NCBI GenBank assembly: GCA_022793795.1
Contig: JAAWDM010000024.1
Location: 1 to 51,581 of the forward strand
Reading direction: 5' to 3'
DNA from: Bacillota bacterium
GTDB lineage: Bacteria; Bacillota; Clostridia; Peptostreptococcales; Anaerovoracaceae
Length of the DNA: 51,581 nt
Shown one piece after another: positions 34,801 through 43,174 of the stretch; the first letter of the stretch is position 1; every line of letters starts with the position of its first letter. A program made the translations under genes and the position numbers. Under the pieces are notes generated by a model that had not been told where the DNA came from, searched no databases, and saw nothing but the letters and a program-made list of their open reading frames with translations.

Positions 34801-34994
34801 AAGAAATCGTTGTGATGATAAATGTACCGCAGGTTACCAACAATCTGTCCACCGACATGTTCCCTCTGCGGCGTCAGGCCATCGAACGGGGACTTCCGGT
34901 ACTGACCTGCATGGATACAGCCATAGCTTATTTGGAAGCTGCGGCTTTGAAAAGATGTGGGCAGACATTGACCTATCCGCCTCTGTTTTCCTGA
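31794..34994 (+). CDS. carB: carbamoyl-phosphate synthase large chain
   Basis: The 1066-residue synthetase contains two homologous ATP-grasp halves (about 10-400 and 555-935), each beginning with [23 protein letters not shown] or [20 protein letters not shown], and a C-terminal methylglyoxal-synthase-like allosteric domain (about 940-1066). Both ATP-grasp halves carry the IVIEVNPR(V/A)SRSS-type metal site ([17 protein letters not shown] and [15 protein letters not shown]). It makes carbamoyl phosphate for pyrB and for ornithine carbamoyltransferase. AGGAGG lies within carA. Only one carAB is visible, so one enzyme may feed both pathways. Confidence 0.97.
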   Translation: [1066 protein letters not shown]

Positions 34995-35016
34995 GAGGGG
35001 GCCAAGGGCAAGAGTA

Positions 35017-36030
35017 TTAACGATAGGCCCATTTTCTGATGAGAATCTGTAGGATGCCGGCTACTGGTACAGCTAATATCATACCGATTATGCCGAAGAA
35101 ATGACCAAAGATACTGACCGATAGCAGAACAAAGAGAGGATGGAGGCCTGTGGCAGAGCCAACCACTTTAGGATAGATGAAATTGCCATCAATCTGCTGT
35201 ACCAGGAAAAGGGCAACTACAGACAGAAAGGCCTTGGCAGGGCCGCTGGTAAACAGACCTACTAAAAAAGCTGGCACCATACCAAAGAAAGGGCCAAAGT
35301 AGGGAATGATATTCAAGATACCGCCCAGGACACCGATGACTACTGCATAGTCCAGATGAAGAAGGGAAAGGGCTAGGGAGGATAGGAGGGCTACCAGTAG
35401 GCTATCGATAAAAGCTCCTTTTAGGAAGGTAGTGACGACTACATTGATTTCACCCATGGTTTCGCTGATGAGGCCATGGGTTTTTTGTTTTAAAATCAGG
35501 GAGAGGAACTGTTGCCACAGACGAAGAAAGAAATCTTTGTCCTTGAGCAGATAGACCGAGGCCACGACTCCCAGAAATAAATTGACCAGACTGCCGGCTA
35601 AGGACTGGGCCATATGGGTTACAGCAGGAAGGGAGAATCGGGAGGACAGCCAATTTAGAAGCTGTGAAGCTCCATCCTCTGGTGCAGAAAGATCGCCGGG
35701 AAGGTATCTGCTGAGAAAGGAAACAGCGGACTGATAGGCATCCTCAAAGTAGGCGGTAATGGACCTGGCTGTTTCCTGCCAAGAGCCAGTAGGAAGAGCG
35801 CCTAAGATCAATACAATAAAACTGCCTATGAAACCAATGAGAAGGATAAAAACTCCTAGATAAGTAAAAAAGATGGCCCAGAAATCACCCAATTTTGACC
35901 TGAGCCGGTCAGCAATGGGATGGAGGAGATAAGCGATGATAAGGCCGATAAGTAGCGGCGACAGAATGTTTAGCAGGGGTTTTACCACCTGCCAGAAACC
36001 TGTGGCCAGCGAAACAAAAATATTCTCCAT
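35017..36030 (-). CDS. AI-2E family transporter-like membrane protein
   Basis: The 337-residue membrane protein has paired hydrophobic segments at both ends and the typical late motif VIGVLGGILNIIPYFGPFFGMVPAFLVGL (about 235-265) and IYPKVVGSATGLHPLFVLLSV of the AI-2E/PerM/YtvI family. Members have been linked to signal export or Na+/H+ exchange; the substrate here is unknown. The start at 36030 is chosen because AAAGGAG is 8 bases upstream; a GTG at 36039 overlaps that site. It is convergent with carB and divergent from the U32 peptidase gene. Confidence 0.88.
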   Translation of the reverse strand: MENIFVSLATGFWQVVKPLLNILSPLLIGLIIAYLLHPIADRLRSKLGDFWAIFFTYLGVFILLIGFIGSFIVLILGALPTGSWQETARSITAYFEDAYQSAVSFLSRYLPGDLSAPEDGASQLLNWLSSRFSLPAVTHMAQSLAGSLVNLFLGVVASVYLLKDKDFFLRLWQQFLSLILKQKTHGLISETMGEINVVVTTFLKGAFIDSLLVALLSSLALSLLHLDYAVVIGVLGGILNIIPYFGPFFGMVPAFLVGLFTSGPAKAFLSVVALFLVQQIDGNFIYPKVVGSATGLHPLFVLLSVSIFGHFFGIIGMILAVPVAGILQILIRKWAYR

Positions 36031-36101
36031 CTTGCACACTCCTTTCGGAAATAGTATGATAAAAAGTAAGAAATTTTATCCATGAGAAGTGGGAGGAACC
36101 G

Positions 36102-38405
36102 ATGAAAAAACAGGAAAAAAAGGTGGAACTTTTGGCGCCGGCCGGCGGCATATCCCAATACATTGCGGCGGTAGAAAACGGGGCTGACGCCATCTATCTG
36201 GGCGGTAAAGTCCACAATGCCCGAATCGGCGCTGGAAATTTCACCGATGAAGAATTGGAAAAGGCCGTTGACTATGGTCATCTTCGCGGGGTTCGCTCCT
36301 ATATTACCATGAATACCCTCCTTCGGGACGAAGAACTTTCCGAAGCCCTTGACTTTGCAAAATATGTGTGGCAAATAGGGGCCGATGGTCTTATTGTACA
36401 GGATTTAGGGCTGGGGTATTTGGTGAAACAGATGCTGCCGGATATGCCTCTCCATTTATCCACCCAAGGAACGGTTTGGGACAAACGGGGCGTTACAGCT
36501 GCGGCCAAACTGGGATATAGCAGGGTGGTGCTGGCCAGGGAACTTTCCATAGGTGAGATAGAAGAGGTTTGCAATCAGAGGGAGGCCGAAATTGAGGTCT
36601 TTGTTCATGGCGCCTTGTGTCTTTGCTATTCCGGTCAATGTCAGCTGAGCCGATTTATTGGCGGCAGGTCTGCCAACAGAGGCGGCTGCGCCCAACCCTG
36701 CCGGCTGGCATATCGATACCTGGATGAGAAGGAGCGTCTAAAGAAAACACCTCCTTCTGTCCTTAGCCCCAAGGACCTGTGTCTCATAGAGGAACTGGGA
36801 AGTCTCATGGAAGCGGGCGTAACATCGCTGAAAATAGAGGGACGGATGAAGTCGCCGGAGTATGTGGCAGTGGTGACTTCCATCTATCGAAAATATGTGG
36901 ACGCCTATCTGGCTGACGGTAGTTATACGGTAGAAGCGGAAGACCTGCTTCGCTTGCAGCAGATTTTTAATCGCGGCGGTTTTACCAAGGGCTATTTTTA
37001 TGGAGACCCAGGAAAGAATTTGATGTGCCAAGGGATTCCCAAACATCAGGGGGTCCCGGTGGGAAAAGTAAAAAGGCGGGTAGAAGCCGGCGGTCATGGA
37101 AAACAGCAGGGTGGCCGCCTGGTGGATATTAGCCTATCTGCCGGAGTCAAACCCCTCATCCTAGGCGATGGGGTGGAGATTCACAGTCGTCAACTTACAG
37201 GCAACGTGGTGACCTATTTAAAGCCTTTGGTGGATGGAATCCTTCGTATAGGCGATATAAAAGGGCCGGTGGAACCAGGGGATATGGTCTATCGGCTTAC
37301 AGATAAAGCGCTCATGGAGGATGCCAGAAAAACCTATGAAAATCTCACTTTTGAAGAGGGTAAGTTCAACAGAAAGACAAAGGTCTCTGCGCGGCTTTCC
37401 TGTAGCGTCGGAAAGGCCGCGAAACTGGAAATCCTGGAACCCATAGCTTTCACGGTGGAGGAGACGACTGCCACAGGGCAGAAACCTGTCAAGCGGGCCA
37501 CGCTGCCGGAGGATATGGAAAAGCAACTGAAAAAGACTGGAGGCACCCCCTTTGAGATGGAAAAGCTGCAGATGGAACTTGAAGGGCCGGTTATGATTCC
37601 CCTGGCGGGTCTCAATGCCTTGCGTCGGAAAGCCTTGGAGGAACTTTATAGACGGCTGATAGAAGAATATAAGAGGAAAAAGCCAGAGAACTCTATTGAA
37701 ATTGAAGAAGATATGGCCAAAACTATGACAGAGACAACAAGCAGAGAGTTCCAATATTATTTCTATGATTACGACGACTTTCGGCACATGGACTGGCAGG
37801 AAAAGGTGAAGGAGCATGAAGACGGCCAGGTGACAGCCCTAATCGACGTAGAGGACTTTTTGGAACATTATCAGGAAGCCTCACAAATAGAGGAACAAAA
37901 GGGCATTTTAGTCTGCCCATATATTCCAGCTGTGGCCAAAGAGAGAGGACGGTGGCTTGAGAATCATATGGACGCTTTGATCCGCTTGCTGAAAAAGCCG
38001 GCCGCCATATCTGCCAAGAGGCTTTATGTTGGCAATATAGGTTGGATTCTGCCCTTTGCAGAGCGGGGTGTGACAGTAGTAGGAGATGCTGGCCTGAATG
38101 TGACCAACGAAGCTACGAAAAAGGCTTATAAGGTTCTTGGCGCTTTGGATGCTATGGACTCACTGGAAGTTTCTGACGGACAGACGGCCTTTGGCTGGCT
38201 ACCATTGATGGTGACAGCGCATCAGATGGAAAGGGGCTGCTTGATAGACCGAAAAGGTTTACGATTGGAAATCGTCCATGGAAATGGAAACCACGAAACC
38301 TATATTTTGGGAAATCGTATGGCAGAGACAAAATGGGACGAAAATATTTTGTGCTCAAACAACAAAAAAACCATACGAATTTATGTAAAAGATGGAAAAA
38401 TATAA
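36102..38405 (+). CDS. U32 family peptidase, long form
   Basis: The 767-residue protein has an N-terminal TIM-barrel U32 domain (ELLAPAGGISQYIAAVENGADAIYLGG at about 8-34) with the family signature VFVHGALCLCYSGQCQLSRFIGGRSANRGGCAQPCR (about 165-200), whose cysteines are typical iron-sulfur ligands. A central DUF3656-like region (about 290-540) and a C-terminal part follow. The same architecture is found in E. coli RlhA, a 23S rRNA cytidine hydroxylation factor, and in clostridial collagenase-like proteins; RNA modification is more likely than proteolysis, but substrate is unproven. It is followed by a clear terminator. Confidence 0.9.
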   Translation: MKKQEKKVELLAPAGGISQYIAAVENGADAIYLGGKVHNARIGAGNFTDEELEKAVDYGHLRGVRSYITMNTLLRDEELSEALDFAKYVWQIGADGLIVQDLGLGYLVKQMLPDMPLHLSTQGTVWDKRGVTAAAKLGYSRVVLARELSIGEIEEVCNQREAEIEVFVHGALCLCYSGQCQLSRFIGGRSANRGGCAQPCRLAYRYLDEKERLKKTPPSVLSPKDLCLIEELGSLMEAGVTSLKIEGRMKSPEYVAVVTSIYRKYVDAYLADGSYTVEAEDLLRLQQIFNRGGFTKGYFYGDPGKNLMCQGIPKHQGVPVGKVKRRVEAGGHGKQQGGRLVDISLSAGVKPLILGDGVEIHSRQLTGNVVTYLKPLVDGILRIGDIKGPVEPGDMVYRLTDKALMEDARKTYENLTFEEGKFNRKTKVSARLSCSVGKAAKLEILEPIAFTVEETTATGQKPVKRATLPEDMEKQLKKTGGTPFEMEKLQMELEGPVMIPLAGLNALRRKALEELYRRLIEEYKRKKPENSIEIEEDMAKTMTETTSREFQYYFYDYDDFRHMDWQEKVKEHEDGQVTALIDVEDFLEHYQEASQIEEQKGILVCPYIPAVAKERGRWLENHMDALIRLLKKPAAISAKRLYVGNIGWILPFAERGVTVVGDAGLNVTNEATKKAYKVLGALDAMDSLEVSDGQTAFGWLPLMVTAHQMERGCLIDRKGLRLEIVHGNGNHETYILGNRMAETKWDENILCSNNKKTIRIYVKDGKI

Positions 38406-38413
38406 AAACCGCC

Positions 38414-38448
38414 AATCCCTCTAATCCCAATCGATAGAGGGATTTTTG
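38414..38448 (+). terminator. terminator after the U32 peptidase gene
   Basis: AATCCCTCTA (38414-38423) pairs perfectly with TAGAGGGATT (38435-38444), followed by a T-run. Confidence 0.9.
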
Positions 38449-38486
38449 TGTACGCAAAAAAGTGCATGATTTTTGTAAAAAAGTGT

Positions 38487-38514
38487 TTGACTATACTGTA
38501 TACACGGGTATATC
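38487..38514 (+). promoter_or_regulatory. probable pflB promoter
   Basis: TTGACT (38487-38492) and TATATC (38509-38514) are 16 bases apart; TATCAT two bases later gives an 18-base alternative. The region around it is rich in GTATAC-type palindromes, which may bind a regulator. The leader of about 120 bases ends with a TGCCC.GGC/GCC.GGGCA hairpin at 38591-38614 just ahead of the AGGAGG of pflB. Confidence 0.5.
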
Positions 38515-38633
38515 ATAAGCATGTTAGTATACATTATACATTCGAGGAGACGCAGAGAGATCGGGTGAGTAATCGGTTTTAGTTTATGGATGCCCAGGCA
38601 AAACAGGCCGGGCACACAGGAGGTTAAATCATT

Positions 38634-40865
38634 ATGAGAAAAGAGTGGGAAGGTTTCGTCACCGGACGGTGGACTGACCAGATTGATGTGGAAGAATTTA
38701 TTACGTTAAACTATCATCCTTATGATGGGGATGACAGCTTCCTGGCAGGAGCAACCGAGAGAACCAAAGAATGTTCTGCAAGAGTACAGGAACTGCTGGT
38801 TGCTGAAAGAAAAGCCGGCGGCACTTTGAAGGTAGATGCCAGCAGAATTATGAGAGTCAATGCATTTGGCCCTGGCTATATCGTGCCTGGAAAGGATATT
38901 ATCGTAGGACTGCAGACGGATGAACCTTTAAAGAGAGGTATCTGTCCGTTTGGCGGCATCAAGATGGTAAGAGAAGAAGTTGCTGAATATGGCGAAAAAC
39001 TTCCAGAAGAAATCGATAGAATGTTCCAGTATATCACCACCCATAACGACGGCGTATTTAAAGCGTACTCCAAGGAGATGAAACAGGTTCGCCACCTGGG
39101 ATATATCACTGGTCTGCCAGATGCTTACGGCAGAGGCAGAATCATCGGAGACTATAGAAGAGCTGCATTGTACGGTATCGACTATCTGATCGAAGAAAAG
39201 CAGAAGGATCACGAACTGATCGCTTCCAGACACGTGATGAACGAGGAAAACATCAGAACCGCAGAGGAAGTTTTCAACGAAATCACTGCATTAAAGAATA
39301 TTAAGAAGATGGCAGAATCCTATGGATACGACATTTCCGGTCCGGCTAAGGATGTAAAGGAAGCCATTCAGTGGACTTATTTTGCATACCTGGCTGGTAT
39401 CAAGGAAGAAAACGGCGCAGCCATGTCTGTAGGCAGAACTTCCACCTTCATCGATATCTATGCTGAAAGAGACCTGGCTAACGGCGTTTATACAGAAGAA
39501 CAGATTCAGGAATTCATCGACGACTATATCCTGAAGCTGAGAGTTGCAAGACACCTGAGAACCAACGAATATAACGAACTGTTCGGCGGAGATCCGATGT
39601 GGATTACCGAAGGTATCGGCGGCGTAGGTATGGACGGTAGACACAAGGTTACCAAGAACTCCTACAGAGTATTACAGACCCTGTACAACCTGGGACCTGC
39701 ACCAGAGCCAAATCTGACCGTATTATGGTCCAGAGAACTTCCAGAACCGTTCAAGAGATTCTGTGCACAGGTGTCCATCGATACAGACTCCATCCAGTAT
39801 GAAAACGACGACAAGATGCGTCCGACCTATGGTGAGGACTATTCCATTGCTTGCTGCGTATCCGCTATCCAGATGGGTCAGCAGATGCAGTTCTTCGGCG
39901 CACGCTGCAACCTGGCTAAGATTCTGCTGTTAGGCTTAAACGGTGGTATCGACGAGAGAACCGGCGAGCACGTAGGTCCGCAGATGGAACCGGTTGGCGA
40001 AGGCCCAATCGATTACGAAGACGCGTGGAAGAGATTCAATGTATACCTGGCATGGCTGTGCGAACTGTATGTAAATATCATGAACATTATCCACTTCATG
40101 CATGACAGATATGACTTTGAAAGTTCCCAGATGGCTTTCTTAAACTCTGAAGTAAAGAGACTGATGGCATTCGGCGTAGCTGGCTTCTCTGTAGCTGCCG
40201 ACTCCCTGTCCGCAATCAAATATGCAAAGGTTTATCCGATTAGAGATGAAAACGGCGTTATCGTTGACTATAGAACAGAAGGCGACTTCCCTAAGTATGG
40301 TAACGACGATGATAGAGTAGATGAAATTGCTGTTAAGATTTCTGAGAGAACCATCGAAGAGTTGAGAAAGCATCCAACCTATAGAAATTCTGTACACACT
40401 CTGTCTGTACTGACCATCACTTCCAACGTAATGTATGGTAAGAAGACTGGTAACACTCCTGACGGAAGAAGAGCCGGCACTCCGTTCGCTCCTGGCGCTA
40501 ATCCAATGCACGAGAGAGACAGCCACGGTGCAGTCGCTTCCTTAAACTCCGTATCCAAGATTGACTGGGATACTTGTCAGGATGGCGTTTCCAACACCTT
40601 CTCCATTACGCCGGAAGCTCTGGGTAAGGAAAGAGAAGAGAGAAAGGATACCCTGGTAAGCCTGCTGTCTGGTTACTTTAATAGAGGCGCACACCACCTG
40701 AACGTAAATGTTCTTAACAGAGGACTTCTGGAGGATGCATACGAAAATCCAGAAAAGTATCCAAACCTGACTGTCAGAGTTTCTGGATATGCAGTAAGAT
40801 TCAATGCCCTGTCCAAGAATCACCAGAAGGAAGTTATCGCAAGAACCTTCCACAAGGATGTATAA
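38634..40865 (+). CDS. pflB: formate C-acetyltransferase (pyruvate formate-lyase)
   Basis: The 743-residue glycyl-radical enzyme converts pyruvate and CoA to acetyl-CoA and formate without oxygen. The paired active-site cysteines are in [12 protein letters not shown] (about residues 408-409), and the glycyl-radical loop is [14 protein letters not shown] near residue 717 (Gly of SGYAVRF). The N-terminal [19 protein letters not shown] is the canonical PFL start, so this is true PFL rather than a glycerol or choline lyase. Codon use is strongly biased, consistent with very high expression. The activase gene follows after a structured intergenic region. Confidence 0.97.
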   Translation: MRKEWEGFVTGRWTDQIDVEEFITLNYHPYDGDDSFLAGATERTKECSARVQELLVAERKAGGTLKVDASRIMRVNAFGPGYIVPGKDIIVGLQTDEPLKRGICPFGGIKMVREEVAEYGEKLPEEIDRMFQYITTHNDGVFKAYSKEMKQVRHLGYITGLPDAYGRGRIIGDYRRAALYGIDYLIEEKQKDHELIASRHVMNEENIRTAEEVFNEITALKNIKKMAESYGYDISGPAKDVKEAIQWTYFAYLAGIKEENGAAMSVGRTSTFIDIYAERDLANGVYTEEQIQEFIDDYILKLRVARHLRTNEYNELFGGDPMWITEGIGGVGMDGRHKVTKNSYRVLQTLYNLGPAPEPNLTVLWSRELPEPFKRFCAQVSIDTDSIQYENDDKMRPTYGEDYSIACCVSAIQMGQQMQFFGARCNLAKILLLGLNGGIDERTGEHVGPQMEPVGEGPIDYEDAWKRFNVYLAWLCELYVNIMNIIHFMHDRYDFESSQMAFLNSEVKRLMAFGVAGFSVAADSLSAIKYAKVYPIRDENGVIVDYRTEGDFPKYGNDDDRVDEIAVKISERTIEELRKHPTYRNSVHTLSVLTITSNVMYGKKTGNTPDGRRAGTPFAPGANPMHERDSHGAVASLNSVSKIDWDTCQDGVSNTFSITPEALGKEREERKDTLVSLLSGYFNRGAHHLNVNVLNRGLLEDAYENPEKYPNLTVRVSGYAVRFNALSKNHQKEVIARTFHKDV

Positions 40866-40904
40866 TTTCAGAATTCCGATTCCTTGGTAAAATATAAAAA
40901 TGAA

Positions 40905-40944
40905 ACTATATGGGGCGCCTGCTTTGTAGGGCGCCTTATATAGT
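40905..40944 (+). other. 15-bp hairpin between pflB and pflA
   Basis: ACTATATGGGGCGCC (40905-40919) pairs with GGCGCCTTATATAGT (40930-40944), with two G-T pairs and a 10-base loop. There is no T-run, so it is probably an mRNA stabiliser or processing site that lowers pflA output relative to pflB. Confidence 0.7.
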
Positions 40945-41008
40945 ATAGACGTTTGGCTATTATGCCTGCCGGCATGGATTTTATTCTTATGTAGGATGGA
41001 GGAGCGCG

Positions 41009-41722
41009 ATGAAGGGCAGATTACATTCGATTGAAACCTTTGGAGCTGTAGACGGGCCAGGAATACGCACCGTTTTTTTCATGCAGGGCTGTCCTGCAAG
41101 ATGTCTCTACTGTCACAATCCTGATTCTTGGGAAAATGGCGGCGGTCGGGATATTGACATTGAAGAGGTGGTCCATTGGGCCGTAAGAGGTGTTCCTTAT
41201 TATGGAAAGGAAGGCGGCGTGACCTTTTCTGGCGGAGAACCGCTGGTACAGGGAGAATTTCTCATAGAAGCTATGACTGCTTTAAAGAAAGAGAATATAG
41301 GCAGCGCTCTGGACATTAGCGGCACCTATGTGGACCAGTTTACCAGAGATGCTATCGCTGCCTGTGATTTGGTACTTTTGGATATCAAACATTCCGACCC
41401 AGAGCGGTTTGAAATCATCACGGGACGAAAGCAGGATACTCTTTATGAAATCATTGAAATGATCAACGAACTGGATAAACCTAGCTGGATTCGCCATGTG
41501 GTGGTGCCGGATATCAATGATACGGAGGAGGATATCCAGGCTCTGAATCGGTTTATTGCGCCCATACGCAATGTGAAGAAGGTAGAACTCCTTGGCTATC
41601 ATACCATGGCTGTGGACAAGTATGGAAAGCTAGGCATCGTATATCGCTTAAAGGGTGTTCCACCCATGGACGGAGCTCGTCTTCAGGAACTGAGAAAGCT
41701 GGTTCGGCTGCCTCAGGCCTGA
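41009..41722 (+). CDS. pflA: pyruvate formate-lyase-activating enzyme
   Basis: The 237-residue radical SAM enzyme installs the glycyl radical on PflB. The cluster motif C-x3-C-x2-C is seen in GCPARCLYCHNPDSW (about 29-41), and the SAM site in GGVTFSGGEPLVQ (about 70-82). Length is typical for the single-cluster PFL activase. GGAGG precedes the ATG. It ends the pfl unit and is followed by a terminator that works in both directions. Confidence 0.96.
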   Translation: MKGRLHSIETFGAVDGPGIRTVFFMQGCPARCLYCHNPDSWENGGGRDIDIEEVVHWAVRGVPYYGKEGGVTFSGGEPLVQGEFLIEAMTALKKENIGSALDISGTYVDQFTRDAIAACDLVLLDIKHSDPERFEIITGRKQDTLYEIIEMINELDKPSWIRHVVVPDINDTEEDIQALNRFIAPIRNVKKVELLGYHTMAVDKYGKLGIVYRLKGVPPMDGARLQELRKLVRLPQA

Positions 41723-41737
41723 TGAACCATTATGATG

Positions 41738-41779
41738 AAAAAAGGAGCCTATGGCGTAGTTGGTCATAGGCTCCTTTTT
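41738..41779. terminator. bidirectional terminator between pflA and the deacylase gene
   Basis: GGAGCCTATG (41744-41753) and CATAGGCTCC (41765-41774) form a perfect 10-bp stem with T-runs on both strands (41775-41779 plus; A-run 41738-41743 for minus). It ends both the pfl and the peptide-locus transcripts. Confidence 0.9.
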
Positions 41780-41798
41780 GTGTATATAGACATTTACC

Positions 41799-43154
41799 TT
41801 ATTTATTCTTGTATGGAATGAATCTTCCTAATGTTCCGTTGACCAGTGTTTTTCCCTTGACTGCAATTTGTCCGTTTAAAATAACATGAGAGATGCCCTC
41901 TGGAGGTAGAGTTGGATTCTCATAGGTTGCACAGTCCACAATGGTAGCTTCATCGAATATTACAATGTCCGCATCAAAGCCTTCCTTGATCTCTCCCTTT
42001 GTCCGTAGATTCAAGCGGTCAGCAGGCAATACGGTCATCTTACGCAGTGCATCCATCAGGGTCAATACGCCTTTTTCGCGAACCAGTCTGCCCAGAACCC
42101 TTGGAAAAGTCCCTGCACCTCTAGGATGCCCGCCTCCATCAGAAAAGCCGCAGTCACTGCCTACCATGACAAATGGCGCCTGAAAGGCAAGTTCTACTTC
42201 TGGCTCATTCATAACAAAGGCAGCCACATATAAATCAGGGTCTGCTCTGCGAAGGGTTTCAAAGAGAGCCTTGTCGCAACGTTTTCCCTTGTATGGGCCC
42301 GAGGTCACCAACAGGTCGCTGTAATCCCACTTTTGGAAACTTTCCTCGTCGAAAACAGCAGTGCCAATACCAGTGCAAAATGCCGTATAAGGATAGCAGT
42401 CGCAGGTAATATCAACCCCCTGGTCTCTGGCGTTGCTGATACATTCCAGGGCTTGTTCCATATAGCCCACAGCGCTGCAGCTTCCAATATGAGACATTTC
42501 CATTCCGTAACCGCTGCGACGCTGGATTTCTATGAGCTCCTCGATGGACTTCAAACTGTCTGGGCCGTCAGAACGGAAATGTACAGAGGTGAGATAGCCC
42601 TCTTCGTCCAATGCGGTCAAAAGCTCTACAGTTTCGTCGGTTGTCACACCCGGCGCATATTCAAATCCGCAGGAAAGGCCCACAGGACCGTATTTTTTGG
42701 CATTGGCCAGGTCTCGCTTCATCTGGTCAAGTTGTTTAGGAGTAGACGGTTTATAGCGGTCGTCAGCTCCAGCATATTGACGAAGGCTGTTTTGGCCCAC
42801 AAACATCATATAGTTGGTTGGACTGCCTACAGAGTTGACTTTTTCACAAAAATCCTCCAAAGGGTTATAGCTGTCGCCGCAGTTCCCGCCCACCTTGGTG
42901 GTTACGCCCATTCGGGCTTCACAGGAGGCGGTGAAAAAGTCGTTCTCGCCGCCGGTAAATTGATTTTCGTGAGCATGTATGTCAATGAATCCAGGAGATA
43001 CGATTTTCTGCTGGGCATCAATGGTTTCGGCCGTGTCATCATATACCGTTCCAACCTTCTGGATGACCCCCTTGTCGATTAAAATATCTCCAATTTCCCA
43101 GGTATTGGATTCAAAGTTAGGGATTTTTCCATTCAATATTTTTAAATCCTTCAT
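41799..43154 (-). CDS. N-acyl-D-amino-acid deacylase (D-aminoacylase) family amidohydrolase
   Basis: The 451-residue metal-dependent hydrolase has the amidohydrolase start SPGFIDIHAHEN (about 52-63), the D-aminoacylase-type metal cysteine in GGNCG (about 94), HFRSDG (about 193), MSHIGS (about 219), and the late VGSDCGFSDGGGHPRGAGTFPRVLGRLVRE (about 331-360), the variant of the GSDG..HPRxxGTFPRVLG signature. The family releases D-amino acids from N-acyl or dipeptide substrates in the cytoplasm. It is the last gene of the minus-strand peptide locus, 20 bases after the second ATPase gene, so its substrate is probably what the importer brings in. Exact specificity cannot be read from sequence. 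Confidence 0.88.
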   Translation of the reverse strand: MKDLKILNGKIPNFESNTWEIGDILIDKGVIQKVGTVYDDTAETIDAQQKIVSPGFIDIHAHENQFTGGENDFFTASCEARMGVTTKVGGNCGDSYNPLEDFCEKVNSVGSPTNYMMFVGQNSLRQYAGADDRYKPSTPKQLDQMKRDLANAKKYGPVGLSCGFEYAPGVTTDETVELLTALDEEGYLTSVHFRSDGPDSLKSIEELIEIQRRSGYGMEMSHIGSCSAVGYMEQALECISNARDQGVDITCDCYPYTAFCTGIGTAVFDEESFQKWDYSDLLVTSGPYKGKRCDKALFETLRRADPDLYVAAFVMNEPEVELAFQAPFVMVGSDCGFSDGGGHPRGAGTFPRVLGRLVREKGVLTLMDALRKMTVLPADRLNLRTKGEIKEGFDADIVIFDEATIVDCATYENPTLPPEGISHVILNGQIAVKGKTLVNGTLGRFIPYKNK

Positions 43155-43174
43155 ATTTTTTCCTCGCTTACATG

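Noticed and set aside
34999-35035. Terminator between carB and the AI-2E gene
   Set aside because: Only a 5-bp GGGCC/GGCCC stem with a loop of more than 20 bases, overlapping the AI-2E coding end; too weak to call.
42333-43082. 249-residue plus-strand frame
   Set aside because: It is antisense to the D-aminoacylase gene; its length follows from that gene's codon use, and it has no ribosome site or family signature.
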